5,088 nucleotides of DNA, taken from positions 1-5,088 of the forward strand of contig CAAFOA010000375.1 in assembly GCA_900764415.1 (NCBI GenBank), read 5' to 3'. A model generated the notes under the pieces. The model saw nothing but the letters and a program-made list of their open reading frames with translations, had not been told where the DNA came from and ran no database searches. Shown here one piece after another: positions 1-4,690 of this stretch (the stretch's first letter is position 1; each line of letters opens with the position of its first letter). The translations under genes and the position numbers were made by a program. Source of the stretch: an uncultured Collinsella sp. (GTDB lineage Bacteria; Actinomycetota; Coriobacteriia; Coriobacteriales; Coriobacteriaceae).

Positions 1-48
1 CGAGATGCAGCGTAGTCTCGTGGGCTCGGAGATGTGTATAAGAGACAG
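1..48 (+). other. Untrimmed Illumina Nextera P7 / i7 index / read-2 adapter (non-genomic)
   Basis: Bases 30-48 are exactly the 19-base Tn5 mosaic end AGATGTGTATAAGAGACAG. Bases 15-29 (GTCTCGTGGGCTCGG) are the Nextera read-2 specific part, bases 1-6 (CGAGAT) match the 3' end of the P7 primer, and bases 7-14 (GCAGCGTA) sit where the 8-base i7 index belongs. The order P7, index, read-2 sequence, insert is that of a finished Nextera library molecule, so this is library DNA left in the assembly. Genomic sequence begins at 49. Plus-strand frames across it give peptides containing MCIRDR and MYKRQ, which are familiar adapter-derived artefacts in predicted proteomes. Confidence 0.98.
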
Positions 49-279
49 GCCGTTATCCGAGATGGTCATGGTGCGGGCGTCTTTATCAAAGGAGACGCGA
101 ATAGCCAGGTCGCCCTGGTCGAGCTTGACGCTCGGGTCCTGCAGGCTCTTAAAGTTGAGCTTGTCGACGGCGTCGCTCGCGTTAGAGATAAGCTCGCGCA
201 GGAAGATTTCCTTATTGGTGTAGATGGAGTTGATCATGAGGTCGAGCAGTTTTTTGCTCTCGGTCTTAAATTGACGCAT
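49..279 (-). CDS. htpG: Molecular chaperone HtpG (Hsp90 family), N-terminal 77 residues only
   Basis: This is the start of bacterial Hsp90, an ATP-dependent cytosolic dimeric chaperone that remodels client proteins with the DnaK system. The visible 77 codons begin [20 protein letters not shown] and hold the first half of the GHKL (Bergerat) ATPase fold. The [18 protein letters not shown] segment (about residues 24-41) carries the catalytic Glu and the Mg/ATP-binding Asn, and [17 protein letters not shown] at the end opens the DxGxG nucleotide motif. The family is usually about 600-650 residues, so roughly 88% is missing. The break falls exactly at the adapter junction at 48/49, so it reflects the end of the library fragment and not a pseudogene. 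The ATG at 279 is supported by AAAGGA at 286-291, six bases upstream. Identification is by recognised family motifs and is very secure despite the short length. Confidence 0.96.
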
Positions 280-344
280 GTGCAGTCCTTTCGCGCTATC
301 CCCGTCCGCAAAAACGGCCCGGTTGCCCGAGCCGGATCGCAGAC
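280..344 (-). promoter_or_regulatory. Structured 5' leader of htpG with ribosome binding site
   Basis: The leader contains AAAGGA (291 down to 286), a ribosome binding site six bases before the htpG ATG. Upstream lie the GC-rich hairpin at 315-334 and its five-U tract at 310-314. Two mutually exclusive pairings are visible. In the first, GUCUGC (344-339) pairs with GCGGAC (309-304), lengthening the hairpin around an internal loop. In the second, UUUUUGC (314-308) pairs with GCGAAAG (294-288), giving five Watson-Crick and two G-U pairs and covering most of the binding site. I see no CIRCE (TTAGCACTC-N9-GAGTGCTAA) or HAIR-type operator here. A regulatory role is inferred. Confidence 0.4.
310..334 (-). 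terminator. Terminator-like hairpin with GCAA tetraloop and five-U tail, upstream of htpG
   Basis: Read on the minus strand, CGGCTCGG (334-327), a GCAA tetraloop (326-323) and CCGGGCCG (322-315) form an eight-base-pair stem with one G-U pair. TTTTT (314-310) follows directly. This is the form of an intrinsic terminator and could end transcripts from the GNAT gene and the polysaccharide cassette. It ends only 30 bases before the htpG start, which leaves little room for a separate htpG promoter downstream. If htpG is transcribed from further upstream, the hairpin lies inside its leader and could act as an attenuator. Confidence 0.65.
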
Positions 345-365
345 CTGCTATGTTCAGACTTAGAT

Positions 366-371
366 TTTATA
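366..371 (-). promoter_or_regulatory. Candidate -10 element for htpG
   Basis: TATAAA on the minus strand matches five of six bases of the sigma-70 -10 consensus and would place a start near 359, about 80 bases before the htpG ATG. No convincing -35 lies at the right distance (TGTATA at 17 bases matches three of six). A second weak option is TTGACG at 438-433 with TACAGT at 414-409, spacing 18. The AT-rich block 361-414 is the most promoter-like part of this gap, but I cannot choose between these sites. Confidence 0.3.
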
Positions 372-443
372 ACCCATTAGCGCGCATATATACATACGGA
401 ATCGAAAAACTGTATGCCAGAGCGCTCCGATGCGTCAATTGCC

Positions 444-482
444 AAGGAGTGTCCCCGACTGCCGGCAGAAAAGGAGCGTCCC
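444..482. repeat. Direct repeat AAGGAGYGTCCC flanking a CTGCCGGCAG palindrome (REP-like element)
   Basis: On the plus strand AAGGAGTGTCCC (444-455) and AAGGAGCGTCCC (471-482) are direct repeats matching at 11 of 12 bases. Between them lies the perfect ten-base palindrome CTGCCGGCAG (459-468). The second copy reaches into the stop codon of the GNAT gene (482-484). A compact palindrome with flanking short repeats immediately after a gene resembles dispersed extragenic repeats seen in many bacterial genomes. That it recurs elsewhere in this genome is inferred and cannot be seen in one window. Confidence 0.45.
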
Positions 483-982
483 TATCTGCCATCTACGCGC
501 TTGGCCATCCAGGCATGGGGTTGGCCCTCATCCTCGTAGTCTACCGGGGCAATTTGCGTGTAGCCCGCCTTTACATAGAGCGGCAGCACGTATTCCTGCG
601 CATGCAGCTTAATAAGCTTAGCGCCAGCATTGCGTGCACACGCATCACTGGCCTCGACGATCGCACTCGCCAGACCGCGACGACGCATAGCCGGCAGCAC
701 GGCGACGCGCCCCATAATGTAGGTCTCCCCCGCCGCAACGCCTTCGTCCATGTCGCATGCCGGCGACACCGGGGCTTCCGCATCTGCCGCGCGCTCCAGC
801 TCCTCGGGAAACACACGCGAGCAGCCGGCGAGTTGACCATCAACATACAGCGTCACATGAATGCAGCTCGAGGCCTCATCGATCTGGTCGAACTCGTTTT
901 CGTAACCCTGTTCGTCCATAAAGACGGCGCGGCGCACCAGCGCCGCGCCGTCAAAGCATCCCGTCTTAATTTGAATATCCAT
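482..982 (-). CDS. GNAT-family N-acetyltransferase, ElaA-like
   Basis: This is a predicted cytosolic acetyl-CoA-dependent N-acetyltransferase of 166 residues; its substrate is unknown. The N-terminal part has ALVRRAVFMDEQGYENEFDQ (about 14-33), a pattern common in ElaA/YjcF-type GNATs. The acetyl-CoA pyrophosphate loop is GRVAVLPAMRRRGLA (91-105), and LHAQEYVLPLYVKAGY (126-141) forms the usual C-terminal motif. The ending EGQPHAWMAK also fits ElaA relatives. An acidic, Ala-rich stretch at about 61-85 looks like a surface loop insertion. The start is taken at ATG 982 because GGAGG (994-990) lies seven bases before it. The longer reading from TTG at 1000 or ATG at 997 would put that binding site inside the coding sequence. 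It begins 39 bases after the phosphatase stop, so it may be the last gene of that transcript, though a functional link to polysaccharide is not shown. Confidence 0.88.
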   Translation of the reverse strand: MDIQIKTGCFDGAALVRRAVFMDEQGYENEFDQIDEASSCIHVTLYVDGQLAGCSRVFPEELERAADAEAPVSPACDMDEGVAAGETYIMGRVAVLPAMRRRGLASAIVEASDACARNAGAKLIKLHAQEYVLPLYVKAGYTQIAPVDYEDEGQPHAWMAKRVDGR

Positions 983-987
983 GGTCG

Positions 988-995
988 CCCCTCCC
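988..995 (-). promoter_or_regulatory. Strong ribosome binding site that fixes the GNAT start
   Basis: GGGAGGGG on the minus strand contains a full GGAGG seven bases upstream of ATG 982. It selects that codon over the in-frame TTG (1000) and ATG (997), which have no comparable site upstream and whose coding sequence would run through this one. Confidence 0.8.
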
Positions 996-1007
996 ATCAA
1001 AGCAAAC

Positions 1008-1021
1008 GTTAGGGACAGATT
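1008..1021. repeat. Short GTCCC-containing motif next to the phosphatase stop codon
   Basis: Plus-strand GTTAGGGACAGATT (minus AATCTGTCCCTAAC) lies directly after the phosphatase stop TAA (1024-1022). It shares a TGTCCC core with the repeat copy at 444-455. A single short match is weak evidence. It is listed because it sits, like the copy at 471-482, right behind a stop codon. I see no hairpin terminator in the 39-base gap between the phosphatase and GNAT genes. Confidence 0.25.
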
Positions 1022-1672
1022 TTAGCGAAAGTGAGCGCCTCGCACGCTAAACTTGGCCCGCGCCTTTGCTAGGTAATCGTAGTGGCGAACATTGTGGGCG
1101 TCACTTGCGATAAAGCTGTACAAGCCCTCGTCAAACAGACGCTGCGCCGGCTTTTTCTCGCGGCCAAAGCGGCCACCGGCGATAAAGTCCGCCGAAGCTT
1201 GCAGCTTGCAGCCCATATCGACCAGACGCTCCGCCACACTCACATCCTTTTGAACAGCGCGATATCGCTCGGGATGAGCGATGATCACCTGGTAGCCGCG
1301 GCATTGCAAATCGTAAATCGTACTCTCGTACTCTCTAAACGCATAGGGATCAACATGCGTCGAAAGCTCAAGCAGAAACTCATTGGTGCCATCGAAATGC
1401 AGGTAGTCTGCGGCGTCGATGCCCAGCTCGACAAGCTTTCGGTGGTTGACCTCAAAGCCCATCTGAAGCGGAAAACCATCTGCGTTATCCCGCAATAACT
1501 CAAAGGCATCCCACATCTTGTCGTAGTCAAAATAGGGATCTCGGCAGTGCGGGGTGCAGACAATTCTGGTTACGCCAGCCTGTTTGGCAGCCGCAAGCAT
1601 CGCCAGGCTCTCATCGAGATCGGCGGCACCGTCGTCTACACCCGGCAAGATATGACAATGAATGTCGCGCAT
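1022..1672 (-). CDS. cpsB: CpsB/CapC/YwqE-type protein-tyrosine phosphatase (PHP superfamily)
   Basis: This is a predicted metal-dependent phosphotyrosine phosphatase that removes phosphate from the C-terminal tyrosines of the partner kinase encoded just upstream, resetting the polysaccharide assembly switch. At 216 residues it is slightly shorter than the usual 240-260. Metal-binding PHP motifs are all present: DIHCHILPGVDDGA (3-16; H5, H7, D13/D14), TPHCRDPYF (40-48; H42), GFEV (72-75; E74), HPERY (133-137; H133) and SDAHN (190-194; D191, H193). No signal peptide or membrane segment is seen. The ATG at 1672 follows the kinase stop by 17 bases, with TAAGG (1684-1680) seven bases upstream, so it is read from the same transcript. 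The product call is by family; the symbol follows the streptococcal name, and the actual substrate is inferred from position. Confidence 0.92.
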   Translation of the reverse strand: MRDIHCHILPGVDDGAADLDESLAMLAAAKQAGVTRIVCTPHCRDPYFDYDKMWDAFELLRDNADGFPLQMGFEVNHRKLVELGIDAADYLHFDGTNEFLLELSTHVDPYAFREYESTIYDLQCRGYQVIIAHPERYRAVQKDVSVAERLVDMGCKLQASADFIAGGRFGREKKPAQRLFDEGLYSFIASDAHNVRHYDYLAKARAKFSVRGAHFR

Positions 1673-1689
1673 AGGTCGGCCTTAATCAA

Positions 1690-2427
1690 CTAAACGTTTG
1701 CCCGGTTGGTAAAGATCCCCTTTTTAGAAGCACCCTGAGCAGCGGAACCGTTCTTTACCTTCTTACCGTCCTTGGTGTAGTAAGAATAGTAATATTCGCT
1801 GGTCTCGCTCTCGCAGCAATTCATAACGGTACCGATGAGCTTGACCTTCTCGGACTTCTTAAGCTGGGCGATAGCGTTGAGTGCCTCTTCGCGCTTGGTA
1901 AAGTCCTCGCGCACCACGAACAGCGTGCCGTCGGTCAGGCTGGCAATCTCGGCAGCATCGATGAAGGTGCCGACCGGAGGAGCATCGAAGATGACATACT
2001 GGAACTTAGCAGACAGCGCCTTAACCAGCTTGGCAAAACGATGAGACACGATGATGTCGGCAGGATTGGGAATATGAGGCTCCGCATCGAGGAAGTAGAA
2101 GTTCTTCTGACCCGTCTCGGCGATTGCCTGGTCGATGGAAATCTGCTCGGACAGGACTGCGTAGAGTCCGCCATGCGAACGGACGCCAAGCATGTCGGAA
2201 AGAGACCTGCGACGCATATCTCCCTCGACCAGAAGAACGCTCTTGCCGCTGGTGGCGATAGCCTGGGCCAGGTTGATGGCAACCGTAGACTTACCCTCGT
2301 TGGGAATCGAGGACGTAACGGTAATGGTGCGGATGGGGTCATCCACGCTCGCAAAGCGAATGTTGGCCAGAAGGGTCTTGGCGGCATTCTGTACAACGAG
2401 CTTATCGGTGTTCTTAGCCCTAGCCAT
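1690..2427 (-). CDS. cpsD: CpsD/CapB-type bacterial tyrosine autokinase (BY-kinase)
   Basis: This is a predicted cytoplasmic P-loop tyrosine kinase that autophosphorylates a C-terminal tyrosine cluster when bound to its membrane partner, the Wzz/CpsC-type protein encoded immediately upstream. Its 245 residues hold Walker A SSIPNEGKST (39-48; K46), a Walker A' strand LLVEGDMRRRS (65-75; D70), PNPADII (120-126) and Walker B YVIFDAPP (144-151; D148). The tyrosine cluster EYYYSYY (211-217) offers five acceptors and is followed by a Lys/Gly-rich tail. Walker A' has Glu68 where the usual motif has Asp (IDAD), a variant that may be normal in this lineage. The split kinase/membrane-partner layout is that of Gram-positive systems, unlike the fused proteobacterial Wzc. 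ATG 2427 lies two bases after the upstream stop, with AAAGGTGG (2444-2437) inside the end of that gene, which points to coupled translation. Confidence 0.95.
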   Translation of the reverse strand: MARAKNTDKLVVQNAAKTLLANIRFASVDDPIRTITVTSSIPNEGKSTVAINLAQAIATSGKSVLLVEGDMRRRSLSDMLGVRSHGGLYAVLSEQISIDQAIAETGQKNFYFLDAEPHIPNPADIIVSHRFAKLVKALSAKFQYVIFDAPPVGTFIDAAEIASLTDGTLFVVREDFTKREEALNAIAQLKKSEKVKLIGTVMNCCESETSEYYYSYYTKDGKKVKNGSAAQGASKKGIFTNRANV

Positions 2428-2429
2428 GC

Positions 2430-3086
2430 CTATTTACCACCTTTCATAGCCGGAATTCGGCCGACAACGGGAATACCAAGGAGCTCTTCTGCCTCTTCGA
2501 CACCGCGGATGCGCGTGTTGAGCATATCTGCCAAAACGACATAGGCAATTGCGATAAAGACGCCGGCGAGGAACGCGACGGCGACGTACAGTGTGCGCTT
2601 GGGACCACTGGGGGATTCGGGGGTCTTAGCCTTATCGATAACGTTGATGCTCTGAGCGGCACCGACATTCTGGGCGACCGTGCTCACCGAGCTGGCCATG
2701 GCCCTTGCCACCTCTGCCGTCTCCTCGGCATCGGTGCCCGTCACCGAAAGCGTGATGACGCGCGTCGTGGTCTCGGAGGAAACGGAAATCTTGTAGTCGT
2801 CCAGATCGGCGAGGCCCAGATCCTTGGCAGCACCACCCTTAACGCTATCGCTATCGAGCAGCGTGGCGATATCGTTGGAAAGCATCTGGCTCGCCGAAAG
2901 ATCGGTGTAGCTCATTTGACTGCTATCGTCGGTCTTGGCGAGAACGTACATGCTCGTCGTGGCGGTGTAGGTGTTGTCCATCATGGTGAAGGACACGATG
3001 CCCATGGCGACCGCGCAAATCACCGGAAGGGCGATGACCAGCTTGAGGTGCTTTTTAAGCAGCTGGAACAGTTCGAGAAGGGTCAT
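2430..3086 (-). CDS. cpsC: Wzz/CpsC-type polysaccharide co-polymerase, membrane activator of the tyrosine kinase
   Basis: This is a predicted inner-membrane chain-length regulator of a capsular or exopolysaccharide pathway and the anchor/activator of the kinase encoded next. The 218-residue protein has the standard layout. A short cytosolic N-terminus MTLLELFQLLKKHLK leads into TM1 (about 16-35), then an external domain (about 36-164) that is rich in Ser/Thr/Asp with a TYTATTSMYV strand near its start. The Pro-rich TPESPSGPKR motif (155-164) precedes TM2 (about 166-187), and the cytosolic tail ends RGVEEAEELLGIPVVGRIP (194-212), the region that contacts BY-kinases in CpsC/CapA systems. Length and motifs match the Gram-positive form. 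ATG 3086 has GAAAGG (3100-3095) eight bases upstream. It is the first gene of the cassette, downstream of a terminator and candidate promoters. No priming transferase or other polysaccharide enzyme is visible nearby. Confidence 0.93.
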   Translation of the reverse strand: MTLLELFQLLKKHLKLVIALPVICAVAMGIVSFTMMDNTYTATTSMYVLAKTDDSSQMSYTDLSASQMLSNDIATLLDSDSVKGGAAKDLGLADLDDYKISVSSETTTRVITLSVTGTDAEETAEVARAMASSVSTVAQNVGAAQSINVIDKAKTPESPSGPKRTLYVAVAFLAGVFIAIAYVVLADMLNTRIRGVEEAEELLGIPVVGRIPAMKGGK

Positions 3087-3209
3087 GCAGCTTGCCTTTC
3101 ATTTCCCTAGTTCATATCGACAAAACTGCTCGTATCATATCGCATCTTTCTGCCAAGTCCGAACTCTATACATAAGATACAGCACATACGGCAATGTTGC
3201 GCAATAATA
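3087..3209 (-). promoter_or_regulatory. Promoter region of the cpsC-cpsD-cpsB cassette
   Basis: This AT-rich gap separates the sensor-kinase terminator from cpsC. On the minus strand TATGAT (3139-3134) matches five of six bases of the -10 consensus, with a weak -35 TTCGGA (3163-3158) 18 bases upstream. A second candidate is TTGCCG (3194-3189), 18 bases, TATAGA (3170-3165). The palindrome TTGCGCAA (3197-3204) lies just upstream of both. Which promoter is used, and whether the neighbouring response regulator binds here, cannot be told; I see no clear tandem repeats of the OmpR/PhoB type. Confidence 0.45.
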
Positions 3210-3238
3210 ACGCCGCATCGGCAACCCCGGTGCGGCGT
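3202..3238 (-). terminator. Intrinsic terminator after the sensor kinase gene
   Basis: ACGCCGCA (minus 3238-3231) pairs perfectly with TGCGGCGT (3217-3210). The stem extends inward by three more pairs past one C-A mismatch, around a five-base loop (3226-3222). The T-rich run TTATTATT (3210-3203) follows on the minus strand, interrupted by As. It lies 25 bases beyond the kinase stop codon and would insulate the polysaccharide cassette from the two-component operon. Confidence 0.75.
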
Positions 3239-3262
3239 CAAAACAACACGTTTGCTGCATTG

Positions 3263-4687
3263 CTACGCAAATGATTCGTCCTGCTGTACGGGAAACGTCA
3301 CCGTGATGGTAGTCCCCACACCCAGCTCGCTCGATAGGTCGAGCGAAGCATGGTGATACACGGCGGCATGCTTAACGATGGCCAGACCCAAGCCTGTTCC
3401 GCCACGTGCCTTGGAGCGGCTCTTGTCCACGCGATAGAAGCGCTCGAACACCTTGCCCTGCTCCTCGGGCGCGATGCCGATACCTGTATCGGCAACCGTC
3501 AGGTACGGATGGCCCTCATCATTGGTCCCACATCGAAGCGTAACCGTGCCACCGGGCTGGTTATAGCGAATAGCGTTACTGGCCAGGTTATAAATCAGCT
3601 CATCGATCAGGCGCGACACACCTTCGATCACCACGGGCTTCGTCTCGTGCCCAATGGTCACATTCGACTGCCGGGCAACCTGCTCAAGACGCTGTTCCAC
3701 CGTCAAAATGGCGCGAGAGAGCTCGATGGGCTCTGTGGACCCAATAGGCACCGCCTCGCCCTCGGATGCTCGCTCCGCCTCATCCAAGTTGGAAAGCGTG
3801 AGGATGTCGTTAACGAGCGCTGCCAGGCGGCCCGCCTCGCGATAGATGCGACCGCCAAAGTTGCGCAGATCGTCCTCGCCCTCAACCATGCCGTTTGCAA
3901 TAAGCTCGGCGTAGCCCGAAATCGCGGTAAGCGGGGTCTTGAGCTCATGAGTGATATTGGCCGTGAACTCGCGACGCATGCGGTCGTTATCGGCCAGCAC
4001 CGCCATCTGGCGTTTAAGTTCCTGGCGCTGCGACTCAATGCGCTCGAGCATGGGAACCATCTCGGTGTAGGCATGTTCATAGCTACGGCGCGGGTGGTCC
4101 AAATCGACCTCCTGCAGCGGCGCAATGATGGCACGGGATTCGCGGCGCGCAAGGAAAAACGAAAGCACCGCGCCCGCCACCGCGATAAGCAGCATCGGCG
4201 CCACCAACGAGAGCAAAATCGCCGCAACGCCAGGCTGAGCCTGTGCCAAACGAACGACCTGACCGTTATCAAGGGCGACGGCGCGATATAGCATAATCTC
4301 GTCGAGCGTGGCGCTCGAGCGCTCCGCGGAGCCCGAACCGCTCTCAAGGGCCTCAACGACCTCGGGGCGATCGCCATGGTTGGGCAACGTGGAAGGAGAC
4401 GCCTCGTTGTCGTAGGCGACCGATCCATCCTTATTGATCAGCGTGATACGAAGGTCCTCGCGATCGAGACTTCGCAAGAATGCGATGGGTTCCTTCTGCT
4501 CGTTTAAGGCGGCGGCAATAAGCTCGGTTTCTTGCGAAAGGTTGGCACTCGTGGCATCTGCCAAGGTGTTTTGCACAAAGAACGCACCCAGCACCGTAAA
4601 CGCCAAAATGACGGACATAGCGCAGACAAATATCGTCGCAAACACACGATGCGAGAGCGTGTGTTTTCCCTGAGGGGCAAAGACCAC
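3263..4687 (-). CDS. Membrane-bound sensor histidine kinase (PhoR/ResE-like)
   Basis: This is the predicted sensor of the two-component pair with the regulator just upstream; its signal is unknown. The 474 residues comprise TM1 (about 15-38), an extracytoplasmic sensor region (about 39-154) with a LRITLINKDGSVAYDN strand-turn typical of PDC/Cache-like folds, and TM2 (about 155-179). A short linker with DLDHPRRSYEHAYTEMVPML (195-214) replaces a canonical HAMP. Then comes a dimerisation/phosphoacceptor helix with FTANITHELKTPL (241-253; His247). The ATPase domain has the N box IDELIYNLASNAIRYN (361-376), G1 ADTGIGIA (399-406), the F box FERFYRVDKSRS (414-425) and G2 GGTGLGLAIVKH (429-440). All catalytic motifs are intact. 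Translation starts at GTG 4687, three bases after the regulator stop; GGAGG (4700-4696) overlaps the end of the regulator gene, so the two are probably translationally coupled. Confidence 0.95.
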   Translation of the reverse strand: MVFAPQGKHTLSHRVFATIFVCAMSVILAFTVLGAFFVQNTLADATSANLSQETELIAAALNEQKEPIAFLRSLDREDLRITLINKDGSVAYDNEASPSTLPNHGDRPEVVEALESGSGSAERSSATLDEIMLYRAVALDNGQVVRLAQAQPGVAAILLSLVAPMLLIAVAGAVLSFFLARRESRAIIAPLQEVDLDHPRRSYEHAYTEMVPMLERIESQRQELKRQMAVLADNDRMRREFTANITHELKTPLTAISGYAELIANGMVEGEDDLRNFGGRIYREAGRLAALVNDILTLSNLDEAERASEGEAVPIGSTEPIELSRAILTVEQRLEQVARQSNVTIGHETKPVVIEGVSRLIDELIYNLASNAIRYNQPGGTVTLRCGTNDEGHPYLTVADTGIGIAPEEQGKVFERFYRVDKSRSKARGGTGLGLAIVKHAAVYHHASLDLSSELGVGTTITVTFPVQQDESFA

Positions 4688-4690
4688 GGA

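Noticed and set aside
49..279. Broken htpG as a pseudogene or mobile-element insertion
   Set aside because: The frame is intact up to base 49 and the Tn5 mosaic end there belongs to the sequencing adapter, so the break is a library end and not a genomic transposon insertion.
5..363. Two short plus-strand frames beginning in the first 35 bases
   Set aside because: They start inside the Nextera adapter and run antisense to htpG; their first residues are adapter translation.
1002..1009. GCAAACGT, also found on the minus strand at 3254-3247, with AAACGTTT at 1693-1700
   Set aside because: These 8-base matches share no consistent position or flanks, and such short matches are expected by chance in 5 kb.
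278..1012. Long plus-strand open frame of 244 residues opposite the htpG leader and the GNAT gene
   Set aside because: Most of it is the antisense of a well-supported GNAT gene; it has no recognisable domain, and the rest crosses the structured htpG leader.
3350..4291. Plus-strand open frame of 313 residues opposite the sensor kinase
   Set aside because: It is antisense to a histidine kinase with every catalytic motif intact, and its His/Arg-rich translation shows no domain; typical of GC-rich shadow frames.
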